Positions 53,515-63,722 of a stretch of DNA of 64,000 bases are shown here, one piece after another. Origin of the DNA: Streptomyces sp. MUM 2J (GTDB lineage Bacteria > Actinomycetota > Actinomycetes > Streptomycetales > Streptomycetaceae); assembly GCF_022414535.1 (NCBI RefSeq), contig NZ_JADWYM010000037.1, positions 1 to 64,000 on the forward strand, read 5' to 3'. The first letter of the stretch is position 1. Each line of letters starts with the position of its first letter. The notes under the pieces were generated by a model. That model saw only the letters and a list, made by a program, of their open reading frames with translations. It did not search any database and had not been told where the DNA came from. The translations under genes and the position numbers were made by a program.

Positions 53515-53542
53515 ACTATTTGATGCAGTCTTTACCTGCTGG

Positions 53543-53560
53543 GTGTGCTCGGTGTCACAC
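53543..53560 (-). promoter_or_regulatory. Second Rex-like dyad of the atp operon
   Basis: Read on the minus strand, GTGTGACACCGAGCACAC keeps the TGTG-N8-CACA core of Rex sites. Its centre is 46 bp from that of site 1, about 4.4 helical turns. Weaker than site 1. Confidence 0.4.
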
Positions 53561-53613
53561 ATGAGAGTGAAGCTGCGCGTCTGTGCAGAAACAGCGCCTG
53601 TTTGTCTGATATT

Positions 53614-53631
53614 GGGGGCCTTTGCTCCCCC
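53614..53631 (-). terminator. Weak hairpin after the MraY-type gene
   Basis: GGGGG and CCCCC pair around an 8-base loop 40 bases past the stop of the upstream gene. Short, so uncertain; read-through into the atp operon is possible. Confidence 0.3.
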
Positions 53632-53670
53632 ACGAGTTGGCAATGCTCTCGTCAGATTCTTACCTTGCCG

Positions 53671-55002
53671 TCAGCGTGACGTTCCCGCTTTACCCCGGTC
53701 CAGGACACGCGATCGGGCGCCGAGAGCGGTCGCTCCGTTGACCGTGCCCGTTCCGGCCGCGACCGGAGCCCGGTTCTCCTCCCCGGCCGGGGCGTCGGCG
53801 GACACGGCGGCGCCGGCCGGTTCGGCCGCCCTGCGGCGCCGCCGGTACCGCGGCGGCACGAAACGCTCCGCCCAGCGCGGTGCGCGCGGCCTGAAGCGCG
53901 GCAGCAGGAGCAGCAGCAGTCCGATGGCGCTGAGGACGACGATGCCGAGCACGATCCACATCGAGGCGGAACTCACCGAGTAACCCAGCGCGCCGAAGGC
54001 GATCAGCGCCGACCAGAAGTACATGATCAGTACCGCGCGGCTGTGCGAGTGGCCGATCTCCAGCAGGCGGTGGTGCAGGTGCCCCCGGTCCGCCGCGAAC
54101 GGCGACTGACCGCGCCAGGTGCGCCGGACGATCGCCAGGATCAGGTCGGCCGCCGGGATGGCGATGATGGTGAGCGGCATCACCAGCGGGATGTAGACCG
54201 GCACCATCTGGTGCACGGAGTTCCGCTCGGACCCGGAGAACAGCTTCATCACGTCCGGATCGATCTGGCCGGTGACCGAGATGGCTCCGGCGGCCAGCAC
54301 GAGCCCGATGAGCATCGAGCCCGAGTCGCCCATGAAGATGCGCGCGGGATGCATGTTGTGCGGCAGGAAGCCCAGGCACATGCCCATCAGGACCGCGGCG
54401 AACAGCGTCGCCGGGGCGGCTTCCTCGATGTTGTAGCCGTACCAGATGCGGTAGGCGTACATGAAGAACGCCGCCGCCGCGATGCACACCATTCCGGCCG
54501 CGAGGCCGTCGAGACCGTCCACGAAGTTCACCGCGTTGATCGTGATGACGACCAGCGCGACCGTCAGCAGTGTGCCCTGCCACTGCGTCAGCGCGACGGT
54601 GCCCACACCCGGGATGGGCAGCCACAGGATCGTCAGACCCTGCACCACCATCACGCCGGCGGCGATCATCTGCCCGCCCAGCTTGATCAGCGCGTCGATC
54701 TCGAACTTGTCGTCCAGGACCCCGATCAGCCAGATCAACGCGGCACCCGACAGCAGGGCGCGGGGTTCGTTGGACTTCTCGAAGACCTCGTTGAGGTTGG
54801 TGAGGTGGTCGGCGACCAGCAGGCCCGCGCACAGGCCGAAGAACATCGCGATCCCGCCGAGCCGCGGAGTGGGTTCCCGGTGCACGTCACGCGCCCGGAT
54901 CTCCGGCATCGCTCCGGCCACGATCGCGAACTTCCGTACCGGCCCTGTCAGCAGATACGTCACCGCGGCCGTGACGCAGAGCGTCAGCAGGTATTCACGC
55001 AC
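53671..55002 (-). CDS. MraY/WecA family undecaprenyl-phosphate sugar-1-phosphate transferase
   Basis: A 443-residue protein with about 11 membrane segments. Family motifs include RARDVHREPTPRLGGIAMF near the N-terminus, LIGVLDDKFEIDAL (Asp-Asp), AVNFVDGLDGLAAG, IFMGDSGSMLIG, and the His-rich RGHLHHRLLEIGHSHSRAV, which points to the WecA/TagO (GlcNAc-1-P) branch rather than MraY proper. A hydrophilic tail of about 75 residues is extra. GTG at 55002 follows GGGGAA. It probably starts a cell-wall teichoic-like or arabinogalactan-like polymer. Next to glyA and atpI, as in S. coelicolor. Confidence 0.88.
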   Translation of the reverse strand: MREYLLTLCVTAAVTYLLTGPVRKFAIVAGAMPEIRARDVHREPTPRLGGIAMFFGLCAGLLVADHLTNLNEVFEKSNEPRALLSGAALIWLIGVLDDKFEIDALIKLGGQMIAAGVMVVQGLTILWLPIPGVGTVALTQWQGTLLTVALVVITINAVNFVDGLDGLAAGMVCIAAAAFFMYAYRIWYGYNIEEAAPATLFAAVLMGMCLGFLPHNMHPARIFMGDSGSMLIGLVLAAGAISVTGQIDPDVMKLFSGSERNSVHQMVPVYIPLVMPLTIIAIPAADLILAIVRRTWRGQSPFAADRGHLHHRLLEIGHSHSRAVLIMYFWSALIAFGALGYSVSSASMWIVLGIVVLSAIGLLLLLLPRFRPRAPRWAERFVPPRYRRRRRAAEPAGAAVSADAPAGEENRAPVAAGTGTVNGATALGARSRVLDRGKAGTSR

Positions 55003-55163
55003 GGGCTTCCCCACAGGTCTCGCTGGCCATATCAGCCCCACACCCTAGCGACTGCGCGCACAGGGGACGCATATGGTGAGGGACTTCCGGGTAGCGACGA
55101 TGGTTGCACGGGAGCCTGTGCACGCTCGGCGGGCCCCGCGCGCCGGGGTCCGCCCGCCTCCGC

Positions 55164-56408
55164 TCACCCGGGATACGGCGGGAAACGCTCCGCCAGCCCG
55201 CGCGCCGCCGCGCGGGCCTGCCAGCTGTCGATCTCGCCGCGCAGCACGCCCGCGAGCAGCGCGGCGACCGAGGTCATCTCCTCCTCCCCCATGCCCTGGG
55301 TGGTCAGTGCCGCGGTGCCCAGGCGCAGTCCGCGCGCGGTGCCGTGCGGCAGCGCGCAGCAGTCCATGACCAGGCCGGCTGCGGCGAGCAGTCCGCGGGC
55401 GGTGCGACCGTCCGGGCCGAGAGGTGCCGGGTCGGCGGTGATCAGATGGGTGTCGGTGCCGCCGGTGGTGACGACCAGTCCCTCGGCCGCCAGAGCGGCG
55501 GCGAGGACCTTCGCGTTGGCGACCACCCGATGGGCGTACGTGGCGAACGCCCAAGTCGCCGCCTCGCCGAAGGCGACGGCCTTGGCGGCGATCGTGTGCA
55601 TCTGGGCGCCACCCTGGGTGAAGGGGAACACGGCCCGGTCGACCCGCTCGGCCAGTTCCTCGCCGCACAGGATCATCCCGCCGCGCGGACCGCGCAGCAC
55701 CTTGTGCGTCGTGGCGCAGACGATGTCGGCGTACGGCACCGGGTTCGGTGCCGCTCCCCCGGCCACCAGTCCGATGGGGTGCGCGGCGTCCGCGATGAGA
55801 TACGCCCCGCTCTCGTCGGCGACCTCGCGGAAGAAGGCGTGGTCGATGTGGCGGGGGTAGGCGATGGATCCGCAGACGATCGCCTTGGGGCGGTGGGTGC
55901 GGGCGAGGGTGCGGACCTGGTCGTGGTCGATGAGCCCGGTCTCCGCGTCGACCCCGTAGCCGACGAAGTCGAACCAGCGGCCGGAGAAGTTGGCGGGCGA
56001 CCCGTGGGTGAGGTGCCCGCCGTACGGCAGCCCGAGGGCGAGGACGGTGTCGCCGGGGCACAGCAGTGCGGCGTACGCGGCGAGCACGGCGGAGGACCCC
56101 GAGTGCGGCTGGACGTTGGCGTGGGCGGCCCCGAACAGGGCCTTCGCCCGGTCGACGGCGAGGCGCTCGGCGACGTCGACGATCTCGCAGCCGCCGTGGT
56201 GGCGGGCGCCCGGGTACCCCTCGGCGTACTTGTTGGCGAGCGGCGAGCCGAGCGCCGCGAGCACGGCCGGTGACGTGAAGTTCTCCGCGGCGATCAGCTG
56301 GAGCGTCGTCGACTGACGCCGGCGCTCGCCGAGCAGGATGTCGGCGAGTTCGGGGTCCTGCCCGCGCAGGACGTCGGCCTCGGCGCCGGGGGTGCGGGTG
56401 ACCGACAT
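55164..56408 (-). CDS. glyA: Serine hydroxymethyltransferase-type PLP enzyme
   Basis: A 414-residue fold-type I PLP enzyme: TLQLIAAENFTSPAVLAALG, NVQPHSGSSAVLAAY, ADAAHPIGLVAGG and the PLP lysine in ATTHKVLRGPRGG. It interconverts serine and glycine with tetrahydrofolate. The sequence is more divergent than a housekeeping GlyA, and Streptomyces usually has more than one, so a specialised copy is possible. ATG at 56408. It follows the phosphatase-fold gene by 217 bases. Confidence 0.88.
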   Translation of the reverse strand: MSVTRTPGAEADVLRGQDPELADILLGERRRQSTTLQLIAAENFTSPAVLAALGSPLANKYAEGYPGARHHGGCEIVDVAERLAVDRAKALFGAAHANVQPHSGSSAVLAAYAALLCPGDTVLALGLPYGGHLTHGSPANFSGRWFDFVGYGVDAETGLIDHDQVRTLARTHRPKAIVCGSIAYPRHIDHAFFREVADESGAYLIADAAHPIGLVAGGAAPNPVPYADIVCATTHKVLRGPRGGMILCGEELAERVDRAVFPFTQGGAQMHTIAAKAVAFGEAATWAFATYAHRVVANAKVLAAALAAEGLVVTTGGTDTHLITADPAPLGPDGRTARGLLAAAGLVMDCCALPHGTARGLRLGTAALTTQGMGEEEMTSVAALLAGVLRGEIDSWQARAAARGLAERFPPYPG

Positions 56409-56625
56409 GGTGGGCTCCGGGCGTGCGTCGACGGTGACGTACGTCCAATGTAGGCCCGGGGTCCGTGGGGTGCGCGGTGCCTGCGTCCGCCCGGGTGCGT
56501 CGAGGACCCCGCCGTGCCCGGAGGGCGGGCCGGCAGGGAGTCGTGGGCCGGGGTCCGTGCGTCCCGGTGGCTCGGGCCGTGCGGCCGGGCACCGGCGCCG
56601 CGGCGCCGACGGGCCCGGGGCGTGC

Positions 56626-57303
56626 TCACGCCCGGGTCGCCACCCCCGTCAGGGCCGTGACGACCGGGTCCAGCGCCTCGTGGATCTCCTCGCCTATCGA
56701 GCGGAAGAAGGTCAGCGGCGCACCGTAGGGGTCGTACACCTCGTCGGCCTCGGCCGTGGGGGCCAGCAGCCACCCGCGGAGCGCGGCGGCGGCGCGGACC
56801 AGGGCGCGGGCGCGCGCGACCAGGCCGTCCTCCAGCGGGGGCAGGGTGGCCGGATCTATCGCCCTCACCAGCCGGGTGAACTCCTTCAGGGTGAAGGTGC
56901 GCAGCCCCGCCGAGTGGCCCATGGAGATGACCTGGGCCCGGTGGTCGCGGGTGGCGGTCAGAACGAGGTCGGCGCATATGACGTGCTCGTCGAGCAGCTC
57001 CCGCCCCACGAAGCCGGAGGCGTCGGCGCCGAACTCCGCGAGGACGGTCTCCGCGTGCGACTCCATGGGCGCGCCCTCATGGCCCCAGGTACCCGCGCTC
57101 TCCACGACGAGACCGCCGCCCAGGATGCCCAGCCGCTCGGTCACGAAATGGCGGTTGAGCCGCTCGGTGATGGGCGAGCGGCACACGTTTCCGGTACTGA
57201 CGTGGAGGATGCGGAAGGTGTCCCGCGGAGATCCGAAGGTCGTCGTCTCCTCCGCGGTGCTCTCCCCGCCGCCTATGCCACGCCCCACATCGGGGGCCGT
57301 CAA
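56626..57303 (-). CDS. Low-molecular-weight phosphatase-fold protein lacking the catalytic cysteine
   Basis: A 225-residue protein. The LMW protein-tyrosine phosphatase signature VCxGNxCRSP appears as HVSTGNVCRSPITERL: Ser36 replaces the nucleophilic Cys, while Cys41 and Arg42 are kept. The SAGTWGHEG segment and a C-terminal EVYDPYGAPLTFFRS (general-acid Asp in a DP pair) are retained. It may bind phosphate groups without hydrolysing them. TTG at 57303 overlaps the tsaC-type stop by 4 bases and follows GAGGTGG; GTG at 57288 has no site. The N-terminal 28 residues are extra. Confidence 0.85.
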   Translation of the reverse strand: MTAPDVGRGIGGGESTAEETTTFGSPRDTFRILHVSTGNVCRSPITERLNRHFVTERLGILGGGLVVESAGTWGHEGAPMESHAETVLAEFGADASGFVGRELLDEHVICADLVLTATRDHRAQVISMGHSAGLRTFTLKEFTRLVRAIDPATLPPLEDGLVARARALVRAAAALRGWLLAPTAEADEVYDPYGAPLTFFRSIGEEIHEALDPVVTALTGVATRA

Positions 57304-57947
57304 TTCGCCACCTCGAGGTCGGGCACGACCTTGCGCAACTCCTCGGCGGACAGGGCGCCCTCGCGCAGCAGCATCGGCACCTCGCGGGTGACGTCGACGA
57401 TGGAGGAGGGGACGTTGCCCGGGGTCGGCCCGCCGTCGAGGTAGACGGAGACGGAGTCGCCGAGCATCTCCTGGGCGGCGTCGCAGTTCTCCGGCGCCGG
57501 GTGGCCGGTGAGGTTCGCGGAGGAGACGGCCATCGGGCCGACCTCCGTGAGCAGCTCGATGGCGACCGGGTGCAGCGGCATGCGCACGGCAACCGTGCCG
57601 CGGGTCTCGCCCAGGTCCCAGGTCAGCGACGGCTGGTGCCGGGCGACCAGGGTCAGCGCACCCGGCCAGAAGGCGTCGACCAGCTCCCAGGCCAGCTCGG
57701 AGAAGTCCGTGACCAGGCCGTGGAGCGTGTTCGGGGAGCCGATGAGGACGGGCGTGGGCATGTTCCGGCCGCGGCCCTTGGCCTGGAGCAGATCGCCCAC
57801 GGCCTCCTGGGAGAAGGCGTCGGCGCCGATGCCGTACACCGTGTCCGTGGGCAGCACCACGAGCTCGCCACGGCGGACGGCGGACGCGGCCTCGCGCAGA
57901 CCGGTCACGCGGTCGGTCGCGTCGTTGGTGTCGTATCGCCGTGCCAT
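57300..57947 (-). CDS. L-threonylcarbamoyladenylate synthase (TsaC/Sua5/YrdC family)
   Basis: A 215-residue single YrdC-like domain: LPTDTVYGIGADAF, LLQAKGRGRNMPTPVLIGS (the Lys/Arg nucleotide grip), WPGALTLVARH, TVAVRMPLHP and the SSANLTGHPAP loop. It makes threonylcarbamoyl-AMP for the t6A37 modification of ANN-decoding tRNAs. The C-terminal Sua5 domain is absent, as in TsaC. ATG at 57947. It lies 52 bases after prmC and overlaps the next gene, in a conserved translation cluster. Confidence 0.92.
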   Translation of the reverse strand: MARRYDTNDATDRVTGLREAASAVRRGELVVLPTDTVYGIGADAFSQEAVGDLLQAKGRGRNMPTPVLIGSPNTLHGLVTDFSELAWELVDAFWPGALTLVARHQPSLTWDLGETRGTVAVRMPLHPVAIELLTEVGPMAVSSANLTGHPAPENCDAAQEMLGDSVSVYLDGGPTPGNVPSSIVDVTREVPMLLREGALSAEELRKVVPDLEVAN

Positions 57948-57999
57948 AACTAGCGGGCCTCCTCGTACACGTACTGCGGGGTCGAAGTCGGGTGAGGGG

Positions 58000-58845
58000 T
58001 CACGGCAGCGCCCTGCGGGCGGTCGCGAACCGGGGTCGGTTGTTGAGGTCGGGGTGGTCGGCCGCGTCGGCCCAGCCCTTCTCCTCGGTGAAGATCCACG
58101 GCACCTGACCGCCCTGGGTGTCGGCGTGCTCGATCACGACGATGCCGCCGGGCCGCAGCAGGCGGTGCGCGGTGCGTTCCAGGCCACGGATGAGGTCGAG
58201 GCCGTCCTCGCCGGAGAAGAGCGCCACATCGGGGTCGTAGTCCCGGGCCTCCGGAGCGACGTACTCCCACTCGGTGAGCGGGATGTACGGCGGGTTGGAG
58301 ACGACCAGGTCGACCTGGCCGTCGAGGTCCGGGAAGGCGGTGCGGGCGTCGCCCTGGCGCAGCTCGACCCGGGAGCCCTCCATGTTCTTGCGGGTCCAGT
58401 GGAGGGCCTCGTCGGACAGCTCGACGGCGTGCACCCGCGAACGGGGCACCTCCTGGGCCAGGGCGAGCGCGATGGCACCGGAGCCCGTGCACAGGTCCAC
58501 GATGCACGGCTCCACGACGTCCATGGCGCGCACGGCGTCTATGGCCCAGCCGACGACCGACTCGGTCTCCGGGCGGGGCACGAACACGCCGGGGCCGACC
58601 TGGAGCTCCAGGTACCGGAAGAAGGCCCGCCCGGTGATGTGCTGCAGCGGCTCGCGCTGCTCACGCCGGGCGATGACCTCCCAGTAGCGGGCGTCGAAGT
58701 CGGAGTCCCGCACGGAGTGCAACTCGCCCCGCTTCACGCCGTGCACGAACGCGGCGAGCTCCTCCGCGTCGGTGCGCGGCGAGGGCACGCCGGCGTCGGC
58801 CAGCCGCTGGGTGGCCTGGGCCACCTCTGCGAGCAGCAGGTTCAC
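58000..58845 (-). CDS. prmC: Release factor glutamine methyltransferase
   Basis: A 281-residue protein: N-terminal helical domain, then a SAM-binding fold with VDLCTGSGAIALALA, and the NPPY motif (VVSNPPYIPLTEWEY) that grips the substrate glutamine. It methylates the Gln of the GGQ loop in release factors; prfA lies just upstream on the same strand (31-base gap). GTG at 58845 follows GGAGGA. Confidence 0.95.
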   Translation of the reverse strand: MNLLLAEVAQATQRLADAGVPSPRTDAEELAAFVHGVKRGELHSVRDSDFDARYWEVIARREQREPLQHITGRAFFRYLELQVGPGVFVPRPETESVVGWAIDAVRAMDVVEPCIVDLCTGSGAIALALAQEVPRSRVHAVELSDEALHWTRKNMEGSRVELRQGDARTAFPDLDGQVDLVVSNPPYIPLTEWEYVAPEARDYDPDVALFSGEDGLDLIRGLERTAHRLLRPGGIVVIEHADTQGGQVPWIFTEEKGWADAADHPDLNNRPRFATARRALP

Positions 58846-58876
58846 GCAAGTCCTCCGGTACTCGGTCGTCCGTGCC

Positions 58877-59944
<1,068 letters not shown>

Positions 59945-60051
59945 CTTGGGCTCCTGTACTGCGGACGAAGGGAAGGGCGGGCGACCAAAAACGCCGGTCC
60001 CGGCGCACGCCGTGCGGGGCGTGCTGCCGTGGACCGGCGAAATGGGGCTCG

Positions 60052-60276
60052 CTACTTCTTGGAGCCGGCGGCAGCCTTGCCGAAGCGGGCCTCGAAGCGG
60101 GCCACACGGCCACCGGTGTCGAGGATCTTCTGCTTGCCCGTGTAGAACGGGTGGCACTCGGAGCAGACCTCGGCCCGGATGGTGCCGGACTCGATGGTGC
60201 TGCGGGTGGTGAACGACGCACCGCAGGTGCAGCTGACCTGGGTCTCGACGTACTCGGGGTGGATGTCGCGCTTCAA
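60052..60276 (-). CDS. rpmE: Ribosomal protein L31, zinc-binding form
   Basis: A 74-residue protein with four cysteines (16, 18, 38, 41) in SCTCG and VCSECHPFYTGKQ, so this is the zinc-containing C+ type; Streptomyces also have a C- paralogue induced at zinc shortage. ATG at 60276 follows AGGAGACA-type sequence. It leads the prfA-prmC cluster. Confidence 0.97.
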   Translation of the reverse strand: MKRDIHPEYVETQVSCTCGASFTTRSTIESGTIRAEVCSECHPFYTGKQKILDTGGRVARFEARFGKAAAGSKK

Positions 60277-60398
60277 GGTGTCTCCTAGGTTCGGGAGGGC
60301 GCCGGGTCGCAGCCGCGGGATGCGGGGGCGTGAACCGGAGCCGACGTACCAGTCTGCCAGGACTGGCGCCTTCTCCCCAAACCGGGGGCCCGCGTGAT

Positions 60399-61523
60399 CT
60401 ATTCCCCCGGGGTGGCGGCCGGGGTCACCACGCCCTGGGCCTCGCCGGTGGCGGTCCCCTCGGTCGCCGTGGCGGGGATCGGCCGGTCGTTCCTCAGGGC
60501 CGTGAAGACCTGCCGGGCCTTGGACTCGGCGACGACGACGCGGTTGGGGTCGGCCGGGTCGTACCGCACCGGCAGGGTCACCATGTGCATCCCGGAGGCA
60601 CCGATGCCCTTCAGGCCGCCCGCGAAGGACATCAGGGAGTTCACCGAGCCGAGGTCGGAGTCGGTGGTCACGGCCCGGGTCACGGTGTCGGCGAGGTCGT
60701 AGAGCTTCTTGGGGCTGGTGAGGACGCCGACGTGCCGGATCCGGTCGACGAGCGCCTTCACGAAGGCCTGCTGGAGCTGGATGCGTCCCAGGTCGGAGCC
60801 GTCGCCGACGCCGTGCCGGGTACGGACCAGGCCCAGGGCCTGCTCACCGTCGAGCCGGTGGGTGCCGGCCTTGAGCCTGAGGTGGCTCTTGGGGTCGTCG
60901 ATGTCCTCGCTGGTGGTGACCGTCACGCCGCCGAGCTTGTCGATCAGCTTCTGGAAGCCGCTGAAGTCGACCTCCAGGTAGTGGTCCATGCGCAGGCCGG
61001 TCAGGGCCTCGACCGTCTTGACGGCGCAGGCGGCGCCGCCGGTGGCGTAGGCGGAGTTGAACATCGCGCCGGCGGCGGCCGGGTGGGTGGTGCCGCGGTC
61101 GTCGGTGCAGGCGGGGCGGTCGACGAGGGTGTCGCGCGGGAGCGAGACGACGGCGGCCGTCCGGTGCCCCCGGTAGACGTGGACGATCATCGCCGTGTCG
61201 GAGCGGGCGCTGCCGTCGTCGGCACCGCCGCCCAGCTTCCTGTTGCCTCCGGAGCGGCTGTCGGAGCCGAGCACCAGGATGTTCTCGGAGCCGTTGCCGG
61301 CCCGGTCCGGCCGGCCGGTGCCGAGGGCCTGGTTGATGTCGACGCTCCTGATGTTGCCGTTGAGCTTGAAGTAGACGTAGCCGATGCCGGTACCGCCCAG
61401 GACCACGATGCCCGCGGCGGTCCAGACCGCGACGCGCAGCGCCCTGCCGTGCCGGTGGGGCCTGCGCCGGCGGCCCCCGGCGCGGTGTCGTATGCCGGAC
61501 TCCGGCGTGCGATCGGCGGTCAT
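60399..61523 (-). CDS. LytR-CpsA-Psr (LCP) family cell-wall ligase
   Basis: In this 374-residue protein, a basic cytosolic lead (RHRAGGRRRRPHRHGR) is followed by one membrane helix at about 34-54 and the external LCP domain: NILVLGSDSRSGG, DTAMIVHVYRGHRTAAVVSLPRDTLVD, and GLVRTRHGVGDGSDLGR (phosphate-binding Arg residues). LCP enzymes attach wall glycopolymers from a lipid carrier to peptidoglycan, which fits the MraY/WecA-type gene at 53671. ATG at 61523 follows GAGG with a 5-nt gap; a GTG six bases upstream overlaps that site. Confidence 0.92.
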   Translation of the reverse strand: MTADRTPESGIRHRAGGRRRRPHRHGRALRVAVWTAAGIVVLGGTGIGYVYFKLNGNIRSVDINQALGTGRPDRAGNGSENILVLGSDSRSGGNRKLGGGADDGSARSDTAMIVHVYRGHRTAAVVSLPRDTLVDRPACTDDRGTTHPAAAGAMFNSAYATGGAACAVKTVEALTGLRMDHYLEVDFSGFQKLIDKLGGVTVTTSEDIDDPKSHLRLKAGTHRLDGEQALGLVRTRHGVGDGSDLGRIQLQQAFVKALVDRIRHVGVLTSPKKLYDLADTVTRAVTTDSDLGSVNSLMSFAGGLKGIGASGMHMVTLPVRYDPADPNRVVVAESKARQVFTALRNDRPIPATATEGTATGEAQGVVTPAATPGE

Positions 61524-61681
61524 GCGCACCTCAGCTCTCTACGTCTCCATCATCACTCCGTTCGGTCAGACGAGCTTTCCGTGCATAGGGTTGCACAGCG
61601 CGACATGTCCCCTGTGCGGCGATTCACACAGAGAGGCACCGAAGGTCACGGATGGTGACGGAGAGGCGGGAGTGCGCGGGG

Positions 61682-61744
61682 CCCTTGCCCGGCGACGCTC
61701 GGCGGGCAAGGGGAAGGGCCGCCTCCGGAGACCGGAGGCGGCCC
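61682..61744 (-). terminator. Tandem hairpins after the protease gene
   Basis: GGGCCGCCTCCGG (61716-61728) pairs perfectly with CCGGAGGCGGCCC (61732-61744) around a 3-nt loop, 38 bases past the protease stop. A second hairpin, CCCTTGCCC/GGGCAAGGG, follows at 61682-61713. Confidence 0.75.
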
Positions 61745-61781
61745 GCTTCACGCTCGTGGAGCGCGCCGCGCTGCGCCCTGC

Positions 61782-63572
61782 TCAGCCGAAGACGTTGAAG
61801 ACGCCCCAGCCGCCACCGACGCGGACGCGCGACTCGAACACGGAGGACGAGATACCGCGGCCCTTGTACAGCCACATCACGCCGGAGCCGTCCCGCGCGA
61901 GCAGGTCGGGCTTGCCGTCGCCGGTGAGGTCACCGGGGGAGGCGAAGGCGTTGTAGACGTACCAGCCGCCGCCGACCCGGATCCGCGTACCGAGCGCCGG
62001 CGATGCCTTGCCGGTACCCGGGTAGAGCCACAGCACGCCGGAGCCGTCCCGCGCGAGCAGGTCGGGCTTGCCGTCGTTGTCGTAGTCCCCCTTGCCCGTG
62101 ATGGTGTAGCTGTACCAGCCGCCGCCGATCCGGACACGGGAGCCGAAGGCGTAGTTGTTGCCCTGGCCCGGGTACAGCCACAGGACGCCGTACTTGTCCT
62201 GCGCGACCAGGTCGGGCTTGCCGTCACCGCTGAGGTCACCGGGGACCGCGATGTTCTTCATCACGTTCCAGCCGCCGCCGATCCGGTACGCCTGGTAGCG
62301 GTCCGAACCGTTGAACGCCCAGTTGTACAGAACGCCGTCCGAGGCACGGAACAGGTAGTCCTGGTAGAAGTCGCGGTTGAGGTCGGCCGTGCGCACCAGG
62401 CTCAGGCCGCCCCAGTCACCGAAGTCGACGCGGTTGGCCAGGTACGGCCACTTGTCGCCCAGGGAGTGGTACTCGTAGGCCGTGCCTCCCGACGTGCGGG
62501 CGAACAGGTCCCCCAGGCCGTCGAAGTCCGCGTCGGTGTCGTCGATGCGCGCGTTGACCGCACCGACGTAGGTACGCGTCTTGGCGTAGACGCTGTACGC
62601 GCCCGACTCCACGCAGTCCTTGACGCCCCAGGACACCACACCGGCGATCCGCCCGTTGACCACGAGAGGCCCGCCGGAGTCGCCGTTGCACGGTGAGACC
62701 GTGCCGGCGTCCTCGCCCGAGGCGGGGTTGCCGGCGCAGGCCATCTGGCCCGGCGCGAAGTCGCTGCCGTAGTACGCCGTACAGGCGGAGTCCGCCTGCA
62801 TCGGAATGGTCGCCTTCTTCAGCGTCAGCGAGATGTCACCGCTGGTGGAGCTGGTGCGCCCCCAGCCGTAGACCGTCGCCGGAGTACCGCTGCCGTAGGA
62901 GACGCTGTCGGAGCTCGACGTCACCTGCAGGGACTTGTACGGCAGCGCCTCGGTCAGCGTCAGCACCGCGAGGTCGCCGCCGGCGATGGTGTTGTCGTTG
63001 TACGTGGGGTTGACCCACTGGCGCCACACGCCGGCGACCTTGCCGCCGTGCAGGTCGTTCCCGTCCGGCAGCCGGCTCGTGCCGGCCAGGACGGCGCCGT
63101 GCTTCGACCAGTCCAGGCCGTACACGCAGTGCGCGGCCGTGAGGACCTTCGCCGGGGCGACCAGAGTGCCACCGCAGAAGTAGCCCTCGTCGTCGGAGGT
63201 GTCCGCGGTGCCCTTGTCGTCGTAGTAGTGCAGCTGCACCATCCACGGCGCCTCGGCGATGGTCGCCTCCGTGCCGCCGATGATCTTCGGGTCGACGGTG
63301 GAGGACGGCGAGGCCTCGGGGCTGCCGTCGCTCGTGGCACCGGACGTCGGCGCGGCCGCGTCGTCGTCCCCGAGGGCGGACTGGGCGCCCTCGACACGGG
63401 CGAGCAGTTCGGCCTGTGAGGCGCTGGGCAGCTTCTGGGCGGCCTGCGGGGCCGGAAGCGAAGCCGTGCCGGACGCCTCGGCCGGAACGGCTGTCAGAAC
63501 CGCGCTTCCCAGCGCGAGTGCGGCCGCAGCCGCGGGAAGAGCGCGCCGCGCTCTTCGGTGTGTAGATGTCAC
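61782..63572 (-). CDS. Secreted trypsin-like serine protease with FG-GAP repeats
   Basis: A 596-residue protein: signal peptide about 1-33, propeptide to about 96, and mature chymotrypsin-fold protease starting IIGGTEA at 97. The triad is His148 (LTAAHC), Asp200 (GGDLAVL) and Ser299 (CNGDSGGP). From about 345 on come five FG-GAP/VCBS-type repeats with calcium-loop motifs (DADFDGLGD, DLSGDGKPD, DYDNDGKPD, DLTGDGKPD), probably a beta-propeller. GTG at 63572 follows AGGAG. The repeats may bind calcium and anchor the enzyme to polymers. The preceding rho gene has its own strong terminator. Confidence 0.93.
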   Translation of the reverse strand: MTSTHRRARRALPAAAAALALGSAVLTAVPAEASGTASLPAPQAAQKLPSASQAELLARVEGAQSALGDDDAAAPTSGATSDGSPEASPSSTVDPKIIGGTEATIAEAPWMVQLHYYDDKGTADTSDDEGYFCGGTLVAPAKVLTAAHCVYGLDWSKHGAVLAGTSRLPDGNDLHGGKVAGVWRQWVNPTYNDNTIAGGDLAVLTLTEALPYKSLQVTSSSDSVSYGSGTPATVYGWGRTSSTSGDISLTLKKATIPMQADSACTAYYGSDFAPGQMACAGNPASGEDAGTVSPCNGDSGGPLVVNGRIAGVVSWGVKDCVESGAYSVYAKTRTYVGAVNARIDDTDADFDGLGDLFARTSGGTAYEYHSLGDKWPYLANRVDFGDWGGLSLVRTADLNRDFYQDYLFRASDGVLYNWAFNGSDRYQAYRIGGGWNVMKNIAVPGDLSGDGKPDLVAQDKYGVLWLYPGQGNNYAFGSRVRIGGGWYSYTITGKGDYDNDGKPDLLARDGSGVLWLYPGTGKASPALGTRIRVGGGWYVYNAFASPGDLTGDGKPDLLARDGSGVMWLYKGRGISSSVFESRVRVGGGWGVFNVFG

Positions 63573-63722
63573 TCAGATCTCCTGTCGCTGTACGGACTGC
63601 TCGCAGGAGAGAGAGAAAGAACCCGCCGGGCCCGGACGCTGCACGACGACAGCCCGGAGCAACCCAGCAGGCGTATCCGAAAACACGTTCCCCCCCGCTT
63701 CAGCTCGCCGATCTTACAAGGC

